NCBI GenBank assembly: GCA_000824825.2
Contig: LM655179.1
Coordinates: 2,480 to 66,479, forward strand
Length of the DNA stretch: 64,000 nt
Origin: Mesorhizobium sp. ORS 3324
GTDB taxonomy: Bacteria; Pseudomonadota; Alphaproteobacteria; Rhizobiales; Rhizobiaceae
Direction: 5' to 3'
In this document: one piece after another, positions 27,867 through 35,579 of the stretch
How positions within the stretch are numbered: position 1 is the stretch's first letter
Layout: every line of letters starts with the position of its first letter
The notes under the pieces: generated by a model
Database searches by the model: none
What the model saw: only the letters and a program-made list of their open reading frames with translations
Told to the model about the DNA's origin: nothing
Translations under genes and position numbers: made by a program

Positions 27867-28733
27867 ATGTCGCTCAAGGGAAAGACGCTGTTCATCTCGG
27901 GCGGATCGCGCGGCATCGGGCTGGCGATCGCGCTGCGCGCGGCGCGCGACGGCGCCAACGTGACGATCGCGGCCAAGACCGCGGAGCCGCACCCGAAACT
28001 GCCGGGCACGATCTACAGCGCGGCCGAAGAGATCGAAAAGGCCGGCGGCAAGGCGCTGCCGGTGATCTGCGACATCCGCGAGGAGGGGCAGGTCGCCGAT
28101 GCGGTGGCCAAGACGGTCGAGCGGTTCGGCGGCATCGACATCTGCGTCAACAATGCCAGCGCCATCCAGGTCACCGGCACGCTGGAGACAGACATGAAGC
28201 GCTACGACCTGATGCACCAGATCAACACGCGCGGCACCTTCCTGGTCTCAAAACTGTGCATTCCGCACCTGAAGCTGGCCGGGAACCCTCACATCCTCAA
28301 TCTGGCGCCGCCGCTCGACATGAGGGCCAAGTGGTTCAAGAACCATGTCGCCTACACCATGGCCAAGTTCGGCATGTCGATGTGCACGCTTGGCATGAGC
28401 GCCGAGTTCGCCGGAGCCGGCATCGCCGTCAATTCGCTGTGGCCGATCTCGACCATCGATACGGCCGCGGTGCGCAATCTTCTGGGCGGCGCGACGGTGG
28501 CGGCGATGAGCCGCTCGCCCGATATCATGGCCGATGCGGCACACGCGATCTTCCTGCGGCCGTCCCGCGAGGCGACCGGCAATTTCTATATCGACGAAGA
28601 GGTGCTGCGCGCCGAAGGCGTCACGGATTTCTCGATCTATGCGCCGGGTGCCAAGGGACCGCTGGCCGGCGACTTCTTCGTGCCGGACGAGGTGTTCGCC
28701 AATTCGGATACGAAGATCGCGCGAACGTTCTAA
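27867..28733 (+). CDS. Short-chain dehydrogenase/reductase (HSDL2-like)
   Basis: This 288-residue classical-type SDR has the NAD(P) loop SGGSRGIGLAIALRAARDG, the NNAS motif (CVNNASAIQVTGT) and the catalytic YTMAK (Tyr/Lys) motif. The AAKTAEPHPKLPGTIYSAAEEIEKAGG insert is characteristic of the HSDL2-like subgroup, whose bacterial substrates are unknown but lipid- or CoA-related in eukaryotes. The ribosome site GGGAGG is strong. The stop codon overlaps by four bases the 3' end of the convergent toxin gene. Confidence 0.9.
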   Translation: MSLKGKTLFISGGSRGIGLAIALRAARDGANVTIAAKTAEPHPKLPGTIYSAAEEIEKAGGKALPVICDIREEGQVADAVAKTVERFGGIDICVNNASAIQVTGTLETDMKRYDLMHQINTRGTFLVSKLCIPHLKLAGNPHILNLAPPLDMRAKWFKNHVAYTMAKFGMSMCTLGMSAEFAGAGIAVNSLWPISTIDTAAVRNLLGGATVAAMSRSPDIMADAAHAIFLRPSREATGNFYIDEEVLRAEGVTDFSIYAPGAKGPLAGDFFVPDEVFANSDTKIARTF

Positions 28734-29023
28734 AGGTGCCTAGGATAGTCCATTTGTTGATGCAAAATACGCACAACGTCGATGGATTGCTCATTCATGC
28801 GCAGATACACGACGTGAGAGCCGACGGCATATTTCAGCAGGCCAGGTCGGATATCTGAGGCGTTCCGGGCTATTGCCGGAAACCGGTCTATCAAAGTGAT
28901 CACGGAATGGATCGAGCGGATGTAAGCCTCGGCCCGCTCTTCGCCCCATTGGTTCAGCGAATAATCCCAAATACCGTTGAGATCCGCATTGGCCTTCGGC
29001 GAGAACCGAACCGTTCGTTTCAT
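28730..29023 (-). CDS. parE: Type II toxin, RelE/ParE family
   Basis: This 97-residue ParE-like toxin contains FSPKANADLNGIWDYSLNQWGEERAEAYIRSIHSVI and the C-terminal VGSHVVYLRMNEQSIDVVRILHQQMD core strands. ParE homologues poison DNA gyrase, and RelE homologues cleave mRNA. The partner's ParD character favours ParE. The start codon overlaps the antitoxin stop by four bases, showing translational coupling. It is convergent with the SDR gene. Confidence 0.9.
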   Translation of the reverse strand: MKRTVRFSPKANADLNGIWDYSLNQWGEERAEAYIRSIHSVITLIDRFPAIARNASDIRPGLLKYAVGSHVVYLRMNEQSIDVVRILHQQMDYPRHL

Positions 29024-29256
29024 CCATGTTTCTTGGACTTGAGAAACGCCTCGATGTCGAATGGTTCGGGGCTGCCCGACAGATCTCCTTCGTCGATTGC
29101 GGCACGGAGCTGCTCAAGCTTCAATTCCTGTTCTTCAAGGAGACGAAGACCCGCGCGAACGATTTCGCTCGCCGAACCGAAGCGCCCTTTCTCGATCTGC
29201 CGGCGGATGAAGGCGTCGTACTGATCGCCGAGAGTGACCGAGGTGTTTTTGGACAT
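29020..29256 (-). CDS. parD: Type II antitoxin, ParD/CC2985 family
   Basis: This 78-residue ribbon-helix-helix antitoxin has the N-terminal strand SKNTSVTLGDQYDAFIRRQIEKGRFGSASEIVRAGLRLLEEQE, typical of ParD. The C-terminal acidic tail EGDLSGSPEPFDIEAFLKSKK should wrap the toxin. The ATG chosen excludes an upstream extension without family similarity. An ATACCA/TGGTAT dyad 14 bases upstream is the likely autoregulatory operator. The gene is coupled to the downstream toxin. Confidence 0.9.
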   Translation of the reverse strand: MSKNTSVTLGDQYDAFIRRQIEKGRFGSASEIVRAGLRLLEEQELKLEQLRAAIDEGDLSGSPEPFDIEAFLKSKKHG

Positions 29257-29269
29257 TGCGAAGCCTCCA

Positions 29270-29286
29270 ATACCAATAGATGGTAT
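29270..29286. promoter_or_regulatory. Putative ParD operator
   Basis: ATACCA-ATAGA-TGGTAT is a perfect dyad with a five-base spacer. It is placed just upstream of the antitoxin start, the usual position for toxin-antitoxin autorepression. Confidence 0.6.
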
Positions 29287-29333
29287 CAACGCGCCCTGCT
29301 GCTGACAAGGCCAGGAGTAGTTTACTCTGCGGC

Positions 29334-29837
29334 CTACTTGCCCTTCGCCAGCGCCATCACCCGGTCGATATAGGCAAGCATCAATGCCGAAAACACGAAG
29401 GCCAGATGCATGATGGTCAGCCACATGAGCTGATCCGTGGTGTAGGAGGCGTGGTTGAGGAACACCTGCAGCAGGTGGATGGAGGAGATCGCCACGATGG
29501 TCGAGGCGACCTTGACCTTCAGCGAGCCGACATCGATCGTGCCCAGCCAGTGGACGCCGGCATCCTTCTCGTCGAAGCGGCTGACGAAATTCTCGTAGCC
29601 CGAAATGATCACCATCACTACCAGCGAGGCGACAAGGGCGGCGTCGATAAGGCCGAGCATCTTCAGAATGGTATCGGTGTCGCCGAGCGCGAAGGCGTTG
29701 AGCACGAATTCGTAGAGCTTCTTGCCGAAGGACAGCGCATAAGTCGCGAGCGCCACGCCGAGCCCGAGATAGAAGGCGACCAGCAGCCAGCGCGAAGCGA
29801 GGATGACGGATTCGATGGCGAGTTCGAGACGCTTCAT
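29334..29837 (-). CDS. UPF0114 (YqhA-like) inner-membrane protein
   Basis: This 167-residue protein has three to four hydrophobic segments (WLLVAFYLGLGVALATYAL, LIDAALVASLVVMVIISGYENF, STIVAISSIHLLQVFLNH, LTIMHLAFVFSALMLAYIDR). It carries the family phrase GYENFVSRFD-x6-WLGTIDVGSLKVKVASTIVAIS. The function of UPF0114 is unknown. The length and start (MKRLELAIESVILASRW) match the family. It is followed downstream by the antitoxin gene on the same strand after a short gap. The upstream side is a long non-coding region. Confidence 0.93.
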   Translation of the reverse strand: MKRLELAIESVILASRWLLVAFYLGLGVALATYALSFGKKLYEFVLNAFALGDTDTILKMLGLIDAALVASLVVMVIISGYENFVSRFDEKDAGVHWLGTIDVGSLKVKVASTIVAISSIHLLQVFLNHASYTTDQLMWLTIMHLAFVFSALMLAYIDRVMALAKGK

Positions 29838-29878
29838 GAGATGCTCCGGGCGGGTTTCGCTTTAGCTTCTGTCTTCAG

Positions 29879-29921
29879 GCAATTCCGGACGGAAAACCGC
29901 TGCGCACTTTTCCTGGAATAG
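29879..29921. repeat. RIME-like palindromic repeat, copy 2
   Basis: The arms are AATTCCGGACGGAAAACCGC and a complementary GCGCACTTTTCCTGGAAT. The core is nearly identical to the copy at 46.8 kb. Confidence 0.7.
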
Positions 29922-29968
29922 CCGTAAGTGCCCGGCGTATTTCGGGCGGGCGGACTCGCTTTTCAAGA

Positions 29969-30085
29969 CAAAAAAGCCCCGCCGGAGAGGGGGACCCGGC
30001 GGGGCCATGTGTCCCGCTGGAGTCGGGACAGGGCAGGGAACGCCCTGCATTGAATCTGGGTGCCGCAATGCGGCGATTCAATGAG
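29969..30085 (-). ncRNA. Candidate structured small RNA with intrinsic terminator
   Basis: On the minus strand a series of stems is seen in order: ATTGAATC/GATTCAAT (30049-30082), GCAGGG/CCCTGC (30033-30048) and GTCCCG/CGGGAC (30011-30029). A final GCCCCGCCGG/CCGGCGGGGC stem is followed by TTTTTT (30005 to 29970). The terminator lies about 250 bases beyond the ompA-like stop, so it could also serve that gene. A promoter is not clear. I do not recognise a named RNA family. Confidence 0.4.
29970..30005 (-). terminator. Strong minus-strand intrinsic terminator
   Basis: A GC-rich ten-base stem is followed on the minus strand by six T. It ends a transcript coming from the right, either the candidate small RNA or the ompA-like mRNA. 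Confidence 0.75.
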
Positions 30086-30213
30086 TATGGCGGGGCAAGC
30101 GGGACAATTCTTCTTGAATTTTTCAAGGAGAGGGCCTGTCCGTATCCGGGCAGGCCCTCGTCCTCTATTTCAAAGCGCGTCGCGCTGAAACGGATTCAGG
30201 CGACGCGCTGTTT

Positions 30214-30258
30214 ATGCATATCGCCCAAAACCGCTGCCAGTTTTTGGGCGACATGCAT
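30214..30258. repeat. RIME-like palindromic repeat, copy 3
   Basis: ATGCATATCGCCCAAAACCG pairs with the closing TTTTTGGGCGACATGCAT. The CAAAACCGCT core is shared with the other copies. It ends four bases before the ompA-like stop codon. Confidence 0.6.
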
Positions 30259-30261
30259 CAA

Positions 30262-32538
30262 TCACTGCTCATTGCTCGCCACCGGCGCCACAAGCGAGGT
30301 GATGCGACGGATGGCGACGCGGCGGTTCTCGCGGTTCGGTCCAGGCGTATTCACCTTGAGATACTGCTCGCCATAGCCCTGCGTCGTCAGGTTCTCGGCC
30401 GGGATGCCGAAAGCGTTGGTGAGCGCTTCGGCCACCGCCTCGGCGCGCCGATCCGACAGGGCGAGGTTCGCCTCCGGCGTGCCGACGGCGTCGGTATGGC
30501 CTTCGATCAGGAACGTCTCCGCCGGGTTCTTCTTGAGCAGCTTCTCCATGGCGCTGGCGACGCCATCGAGCTTCTGCACCTCGGTATCGGAGATCGTGGC
30601 CGAGCCGAAATCGAAGTTCAGCGTGTCGAGATCGATGCGACGGGCGATGTCGCGCACGCGGGCCGAGCGCTTGACCTCGTCGATCGAGTAGAGGCGCTGC
30701 ACCCTTTCCACCGGCGGCTGCTCCAGGAAGGTGTAGTAGTCGTCGGGGCTCTCCACATCCTCCGAATCGAGGATGTATTCCCGGCGCGGGATGTCGAGGC
30801 GCATCGGCGGCAGGTCCTCGCCCGGATCGCGCCACTCGTCGACATCGTTGTAGTAGCGCTCGTCGACATAGCTCAGCACATATTCGTGGCCATCCGGCAT
30901 GATGCGCGATCGCCTGATGACGTCGCCATTGCGGTTGCGGATGGTGACGATCTGGATGCCGTTATCGCGCTCGACGATTTCGCGGGTGCGACCGCCCGAA
31001 AGATCCTCGTAGTAGACGTCCCTGGCGCCGCGCGTGATGCGAGGAGCCTCGTTGCTTTCCACGAACGTCTGGTTGTTGAACTGGAGGATCACGCGGTCGC
31101 CGAGCTGCTTCACCACGTCCGCGCCCTGCGGCCGTTGCCGCTCGCGCACAACTTCCTGGGGCGTGAGGTCGACGCGCTTGCCTTTTTCCTCGGTGGCAGG
31201 AACGATCTTTTCAGGCTGGATCGCCTGCTGCGCCGTCTTGTCGTCGGTGGGCGGCGGACCCTGGTTGACGGGAGCCTGCTTCTCGGCCTGCTGGCCACCT
31301 TGCTGCCCGGCCTGGTTGCCGCCTTGCTCGACCTGGCCGGTCTCGTTCTGGCCGGCCGGCTGGCGGCCCTTGTGCCTGCGCAAGACATCCTTCTGGCTGT
31401 CGAGGAGAGGCGCCTCGTTCGGGTTGGCGGGAGCTTCGCCTTGCGCGGCATTGCCGCCGGCCGCAGGCTGATTGTTATTGGCAGGCTGTTCGCCCGTGGC
31501 AGGCTGCTGCTGCCCCGTTGCGGGCTGCTCCGTCAGCGGTTTCTTGGCTTGCCTCTTGTTCTGGTTCGAAGGCTGTTCCTCCTGAGCCGGCGCCTGCTCG
31601 GTTCCGGCCGGCGCCTGCTCGGTTCCCGGAACCGGCAACGGCTTGAGCTTGCGAGAGCCTTGGCCCGCGGGGGCCTGTTCGGCAGGGGTCTGGCCTTGCT
31701 CGGCAGGCTGCTGGGCCTGTTTGCGTTTCTTTCCGGGCTGGTTGTCATTTGCCGGCTGTTGCTCTGACGGCTGCTCCGCAGGCGCGGCTTCCTGCGGCTG
31801 ATTGAGCTTCTTCTTGCGCAGTTGTTGCTGCTGGTCGGGGGTCGCCTGCTCGGCCGGGGCCGTTTCGCCTTGCTGCAGCTGATTGAGCTTCTTCTTGCGC
31901 AGTTGCTGCTGCTGGTCGGGGGTCGCCTGCTCGGCCGGGGCCGTCTCGCCTTGCTGCTGCAGCTGATTGAGCTTCTTCTTGCGCAGTTGCTGCTGCTCGG
32001 GGGCGGCCTGCTCGGCCGGAGCGGTCTCGCTCTGCTGCTGCTGATTGAGCTTCTTCTTGCGCAGTTGCTGCTGCTGCTCCGGGGCGGCCTGCTCGGCCGG
32101 GGCCGTCTCGCTCTGCTGCTGCTGATTGAGCTTCTTCTTGCGCGGTTGCTGCTGCTCGGGGGCGGCCTGCTCGGCCGGAGCGGTCTCGCTCTGTTGCTGC
32201 TGATTGAGCTTCTTCTTGCGCGGTTGCTGCTGCTCGGGGGCGGCCTGCTCGGTCGGGGCCGTCTCGCTTTGCTGCTGCTTCTTGTGAGGCTTCTGCTGCT
32301 CGGACTGTGCCGGCTGCTCGCCCTCAGCAGGCTGGGCCTGCTTCTTCTTCTTGCTGGGTTGCCCCTGCTTCTGGGCGCAGGCTTCCGCCGATTCGCCCTC
32401 GGCGCAAGAAGCTTGTGCCAGAATCAGCGGCGCGCCGAAAAAAGGGGCATTCCCCTGCAGCGGATACGCGCCCAACGGCGCGGATGCCATAAGCAGGCCG
32501 ATTGCCGTACCTGCCAGAATCCGTGGTTGGCGTTTCAT
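30262..32538 (-). CDS. OmpA family outer-membrane/peptidoglycan-binding protein with Lys/Gln-rich repeats
   Basis: This 758-residue protein has a signal-like N-terminus (MKRQPRILAGTAIGLLMASAPLGAYP). A long low-complexity zone rich in Gln, Lys, Pro and Glu covers residues about 60-400. Inside it lie six near-perfect 26-28-residue repeats with SETAPAEQAAPEQQQ and RKKKLNQ (residues about 87-247). A folded middle part follows. The C-terminal OmpA domain (about 635-755) has FDFGSATIS, FLIEGHTDAVGTPEANLALSDRRAEAV and the closing NRRVAIRRI. The OmpA domain should bind peptidoglycan. The basic repeats may bind LPS, nucleic acid or wall polymers. The start was chosen at the ATG after GGAGACAATGAG. Confidence 0.88.
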   Translation of the reverse strand: MKRQPRILAGTAIGLLMASAPLGAYPLQGNAPFFGAPLILAQASCAEGESAEACAQKQGQPSKKKKQAQPAEGEQPAQSEQQKPHKKQQQSETAPTEQAAPEQQQPRKKKLNQQQQSETAPAEQAAPEQQQPRKKKLNQQQQSETAPAEQAAPEQQQQLRKKKLNQQQQSETAPAEQAAPEQQQLRKKKLNQLQQQGETAPAEQATPDQQQQLRKKKLNQLQQGETAPAEQATPDQQQQLRKKKLNQPQEAAPAEQPSEQQPANDNQPGKKRKQAQQPAEQGQTPAEQAPAGQGSRKLKPLPVPGTEQAPAGTEQAPAQEEQPSNQNKRQAKKPLTEQPATGQQQPATGEQPANNNQPAAGGNAAQGEAPANPNEAPLLDSQKDVLRRHKGRQPAGQNETGQVEQGGNQAGQQGGQQAEKQAPVNQGPPPTDDKTAQQAIQPEKIVPATEEKGKRVDLTPQEVVRERQRPQGADVVKQLGDRVILQFNNQTFVESNEAPRITRGARDVYYEDLSGGRTREIVERDNGIQIVTIRNRNGDVIRRSRIMPDGHEYVLSYVDERYYNDVDEWRDPGEDLPPMRLDIPRREYILDSEDVESPDDYYTFLEQPPVERVQRLYSIDEVKRSARVRDIARRIDLDTLNFDFGSATISDTEVQKLDGVASAMEKLLKKNPAETFLIEGHTDAVGTPEANLALSDRRAEAVAEALTNAFGIPAENLTTQGYGEQYLKVNTPGPNRENRRVAIRRITSLVAPVASNEQ
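31797..32285. repeat. Tandem in-frame repeat array inside the OmpA-family gene
   Basis: Six copies of a 78-84-base unit each contain CTGATTGAGCTTCTTCTTGC on the plus strand, which encodes the KKKLNQ end of each protein repeat. Copy ends differ by whole codons, as expected from replication slippage under reading-frame selection. Confidence 0.85.
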
Positions 32539-32732
32539 CTCATTGTCTCCTTGTGGGGTCCCATCCCTGCCCAAACTTTGATCAGCCGCAATTGGTTCCG
32601 TCAGGCATTGGCGCCAACCAAGGATGCCTGGCCGGCCTTTTGAAGGCAATTTCGTGTTTTTCTAATGTTGATACTGGGTCACTGTGACAGCGGTGCTTGA
32701 CCGGAAGGCCGGGGAGGGCCAAATCCAGCCGC

Positions 32733-33179
32733 ATGACCGCACCGTTCTGGAAAACCAAGACGCTTGAGGCGATGACCCCGGCCGAGTGGGAATCACTCTG
32801 CGACGGCTGCGGCAAATGCTGCCTGTCGAAGCTGGAGGACGAAGATACCGGCGAAATCTATTGGACGAGCGTCGGCTGCCGGCTGTTCGATGCCGAAAAA
32901 TGTCTCTGCTCGGACTACGCCAACCGGCTGTCGCGCGTGCCGGATTGCGTCGGGCTGACGCCGCAGAACGTGCGCACCATCACATGGCTGCCCAAGACCT
33001 GCGCCTACCGGCTCATCGCCGAAGGCCATGATCTCTATTGGTGGCACAAGCTGGTTTCAGGAAGTGCCGAAACCGTGCACGAGGCCGGGATCTCGATCCG
33101 CGGCCGCGTGAAGGCCAAGGAAACCGATCTGGCCGAGCCCGACGACTATTTTGACTATATTCTTGATGACGAACCCTGA
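32733..33179 (+). CDS. YcgN family cysteine cluster protein (UPF0260)
   Basis: This 148-residue protein has a conserved cysteine set starting [12 protein letters not shown], then [15 protein letters not shown] and PDCVGL. This is the CxxCxxxCC-type cluster pattern of the UPF0260/YkgJ group thought to bind Fe-S or zinc. The [26 protein letters not shown] end is also family-typical. Function is unknown. The start gives [22 protein letters not shown]. The last codons (DDEP, stop) coincide with the first unit of a hairpin-forming tandem repeat that continues downstream. Confidence 0.92.
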   Translation: MTAPFWKTKTLEAMTPAEWESLCDGCGKCCLSKLEDEDTGEIYWTSVGCRLFDAEKCLCSDYANRLSRVPDCVGLTPQNVRTITWLPKTCAYRLIAEGHDLYWWHKLVSGSAETVHEAGISIRGRVKAKETDLAEPDDYFDYILDDEP

Positions 33180-33330
33180 CGGTTCGCGTCTTGGTGACGA
33201 GCCCGTTTCGATGACGAGCCCTGACGGGTTCGCGTTTTGATGACGAGCCCTGACGGGCTCGCATCTTGATGACGAGCCCTGAGGGGGATCAGCGTTTTTG
33301 AGGACGAGCGACGATCCCCGGCGGGTTCGC
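33163..33330 (+). repeat. Tandem hairpin-forming repeat array
   Basis: About six units of roughly 27-33 bases share GATGACGAGCCCTGACGGG followed by TTCGCG or CTCGCA and a T-rich end. Most units contain a GAGCCC-TGAC-GGGCTC type stem. The first unit includes the stop codon of the YcgN gene. The second is shortened and the fifth and sixth have diverged. Confidence 0.75.
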
Positions 33331-33455
33331 GCTTACATGAACCGGATATGAACGGCTGGTTCGCAAAAAGTTCAGACACGAAAAGGCATTTTGCAATCTT
33401 CGGTTCGCCAATCATCAGTTTAAGGGGCCAGAGGCCCGCAACAAGGAGAGAGACG

Positions 33456-33812
33456 ATGTTCAACCAGATCAAGACGGCAGCCCTTTCGGCCCTTGTCGGG
33501 CTTGGCACGCTCGGCGCCATCCCGGCGCATGCGGACAGCCTCTATCTTGGCTTCGGCAACAACCAGGACCCGCGTTTTGGCGTCTATACCGGCGACGACG
33601 ACGGATATTACCGCCGCGATTGGCGCCGCGATCGCTACTGGCGCGGCTGCTCGCCGGACCGCGCGCTCGACAAGGCCGAGCGCATGGGGCTGGACCGCGC
33701 CCGCATCGTCGACATCAGCCGCCGCACTGTGAAGGTTGTCGGCCGTCAGTACGGCGACCGCGTGGTGGTGGTCTTCGCCAACGAGCGCGGCTGCCCGATC
33801 ATCTATCGCTGA
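33456..33812 (+). CDS. Small secreted protein of unknown function
   Basis: This 118-residue protein has a clear signal peptide (MFNQIKTAALSALVGLGTLGAIPAHA, cleavage probably after AHA). The mature part has a short Tyr/Arg/Asp-rich stretch (GDDDGYYRRDWRRDRYW) and a C-terminal beta-rich segment with two Cys (WRGCSPDRALDKAERMGL and ERGCPIIY) that may pair. It resembles the small periplasmic proteins common in rhizobia, but no function is assigned. A strong AAGGAGAGAG ribosome site and a downstream intrinsic terminator support a real single-gene unit. Confidence 0.85.
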   Translation: MFNQIKTAALSALVGLGTLGAIPAHADSLYLGFGNNQDPRFGVYTGDDDGYYRRDWRRDRYWRGCSPDRALDKAERMGLDRARIVDISRRTVKVVGRQYGDRVVVVFANERGCPIIYR

Positions 33813-33908
33813 GGTTTTCTGGGCGAAGGTCAATCTTGAAGGACCACCCTCTGCGAGGGCCGCCTGTAGGTGGAGCCCCTTCAGCCAAACTGAAGCGCGC
33901 GGCTCGAA

Positions 33909-33942
33909 AAACCCCGGAGGGCCGATCCTCCGGGGTTTGTTT
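33909..33942 (+). terminator. Intrinsic terminator after the small secreted protein
   Basis: A perfect 12-base stem AAACCCCGGAGG/CCTCCGGGGTTT is followed by GTTT. The A-rich left flank also allows it to work for the convergent SIMPL gene. Confidence 0.85.
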
Positions 33943-33970
33943 ATGTCCTACGGCGGAAGCCGGCGGACGG

Positions 33971-34681
33971 TTATTTCAGCTCGAACGTGAGGGTGACCTG
34001 GACGGAATAGGAATTCTCGCCCCCCTGGACGGGCACGGCCGCGCGTGCCGCATCGAACGTCTTGGCGTTCATCGGCATCGGCACCGGCGCGACGTTCTGG
34101 TCCGTGATCTCGATCACCCGGCCAAGGCTGACGCCGGCGGCCTCGGCAAGCGTCTTGGCCTTGGCGATCGCGTCGGCAACCGCCTTCTTGCGCGCCTCGA
34201 CGATGGTGGCCTTCGGATCGTCATTGGTGAAGGCGATGCCGCCGCCCTGGTTGACGCCGAGCGACACCGCCTTGTCGAGGATGTCGCCGGTCTTGTCGAC
34301 ATCGCGCACGCGCACCGACAGCGTGTTCGTCACCTGATAGGCGACGAGCTCGGCTTCCTGGCTGCCGTCGGATTTGTTGGTGTAGTTGTAGCGCGGGTTG
34401 ATCTGGATGCCGGCCGTCTGCAGGTCGCGCTCGGCGATGCCAGCCGATTTCATCGCCGCGATCACCGCCGCCATCGCGTCATTGTTGGCGTCGAGCGCGG
34501 CACGCGCGGTTTTCGCCTCGCGCATCACGCTCAGCGTCAGGATCGCCATGTCAGGCGCAATGGTGGCCTCGCCTTCGCCGGACACGACGATGCGCGGAGG
34601 CGGCTGCGTGTCGGCGGCGCTTGCCAGCGCCGGAAACGCGATCGCGGCTGCGAGCGCGACGGGCAAAAGGTGTCTGGTCAT
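33971..34681 (-). CDS. SIMPL domain (DUF541) periplasmic protein
   Basis: This 236-residue protein has a signal peptide (LLPVALAAAIAFPALASA). The SIMPL fold then begins with PRIVVSGEGEATIAPDMAILTLSVM, the family's defining strand. YQVTNTLSVRVRDVDKTGDILDKAVSLG is also characteristic. Family members occur in the periplasm or at the cell surface and have been linked to oxidative-stress resistance, but the biochemical role is unclear. The start ATG follows GAGGAGTTTTC. It lies convergent to the small secreted protein gene. Confidence 0.92.
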   Translation of the reverse strand: MTRHLLPVALAAAIAFPALASAADTQPPPRIVVSGEGEATIAPDMAILTLSVMREAKTARAALDANNDAMAAVIAAMKSAGIAERDLQTAGIQINPRYNYTNKSDGSQEAELVAYQVTNTLSVRVRDVDKTGDILDKAVSLGVNQGGGIAFTNDDPKATIVEARKKAVADAIAKAKTLAEAAGVSLGRVIEITDQNVAPVPMPMNAKTFDAARAAVPVQGGENSYSVQVTLTFELK

Positions 34682-34901
34682 GAAAACTCCTCGAAGTCTG
34701 CGATCCGTTAGCGCTGCCGCCTCTGCGCCGACTCCAAGATGCGTCGATTCCCTGCAGTGCGGTGCAAAACCCGGACCTGTTCACGCGCCTTATAGGCGCA
34801 CGCCGCGTTACGGAGCGAATATGGGCTGATTTTGGCGTTTGCCGCCAGCGCTTTCGAAAGCCTTGTGCCCAGAAGCGAAAAACACTAAGCCAACCCGCGT
34901 G

Positions 34902-34977
34902 GGGCCTGTAGCTCAATGGTTAGAGCCGGCGGCTCATAACCGCTTGGTTGGGGGTTCGAGTCCCTCCGGGCCCACCA
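34902..34977 (+). tRNA. tRNA-Ile (CAT anticodon, lysidine-type)
   Basis: This is a 76-base cloverleaf. The seven-pair acceptor stem GGGCCTG/CGGGCCC includes a T-G pair. The D arm is GTAGCTCAATGGTTAGAGC. The anticodon loop CTCATAA lies in stem GCGGC/GCCGC-like pairing, followed by GGTTCGAGTC in the T arm and an encoded CCA. The CAT anticodon together with the GGCGGCTCATAACCGCTTGG arm matches the Ile2 (ileX-like) class, read as AUA after lysidine modification, rather than elongator or initiator Met. Its 3' end borders an AT-richer, gene-poor stretch. Confidence 0.93.
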
Positions 34978-35001
34978 TAACCGTTGATTTTGTGTCGGTG
35001 C

Positions 35002-35064
35002 CAAGAAATAGCGATTTGGATCCAAAAAATAGCGAATTGGGTCCAAAAAAATAGCGAACCTAGT
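35002..35064. repeat. Three 21-22-base tandem repeats next to the tRNA
   Basis: The unit is close to CCAAAAAATAGCGAATTGG and occurs three times with small changes. A related inverted piece (GCGAATCGCTATTT) appears near 35208-35221. Confidence 0.7.
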
Positions 35065-35286
35065 CAGAACGCACTGGTTTCCCGTAAACTATTGGTCTCA
35101 ATTTTGTTTTCGTACTTTGGTTGAACGCAATCCGGCTGAGTTACTCCCCATGCCCGGATGTCTTGCCTCGGAAAAGCCTTATTCTTTTTAGCGTCGTCCA
35201 AAAATTGGCGAATCGCTATTTATGGGGTTTTGTGACATCCGCGCCTCTGATTATCTTGCCCGACGCAGTCGACCAAACGTCACCGG

Positions 35287-35552
35287 TCACTCCTCGATTT
35301 GGAACCCCACTTTCCTGACGATCCCCTTCCGGACCCTGATTCCAGGTCCTTCCTTCTCAGTTTCGGGTAGGAACTCCACCCCGGCCTGTTCCAGGGCCTT
35401 CTGTACCCTGATGCCGATCTCGAGCCCTACTGGCTCGTTTGCTCGATGCGCACAAGGGAGCGCTTGCTGATGCCAGCCTTCTTGGTGAGATCATCAGTGC
35501 TCATGTCGAGAGCGGCACGAGCGGCGCGGAGGAGGTCGTAGGAAGCCTGCAT
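35287..35552 (-). pseudogene. Frameshifted XRE-type HTH regulator
   Basis: The first 41 codons read MQASYDLLRAARAALDMSTD, then the helix-turn-helix DDLTKKAGISKRSLVRIE, and stop at TAG. Shifting frame at that point gives VGLEIGIRVQKALEQAGVEF, then LPETEKEGPGIRVRKG and a normal stop. The combination matches the small rhizobial XRE proteins that end in ALEEAGVEF(I/L)PENG-GPGVRLRK. An indel, and probably loss of a few residues, has therefore broken the gene. A perfect ATTCGCC dyad lies 28 bases upstream as its likely former operator. Confidence 0.65.
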
Positions 35553-35579
35553 GACCGGCTTCTAGCTGGCAGCAAATGA

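Larger units (their letters stand above)
29838..30261. other. Hairpin-rich non-coding region
   Basis: These 424 bases hold two RIME-like repeats, a candidate minus-strand small RNA with its own terminator, and a large GGGCCTG/CAGGCCC hairpin at 30133-30159 that may end the ompA-like transcript. They also hold a GCGCGTCGC/GCGACGCGC dyad at about 30175-30209. No coding frame in this stretch looks real. Confidence 0.6.

Noticed and set aside
30214..31767. A 517-codon plus-strand frame across the OmpA-family gene
   Set aside because: Its Leu/Arg-rich repeats are the mirror of the real Lys/Gln repeats. The minus-strand frame has a signal peptide and a full OmpA domain.
31822..32643. A Leu-rich plus-strand frame opposite the OmpA repeats
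   Set aside because: It is only the complement of the repeat array and has no start context or domain.
35002..35064. A CRISPR array
   Set aside because: There are only three tandem units of about 21 bases with no spacers between them, and no cas genes are present.
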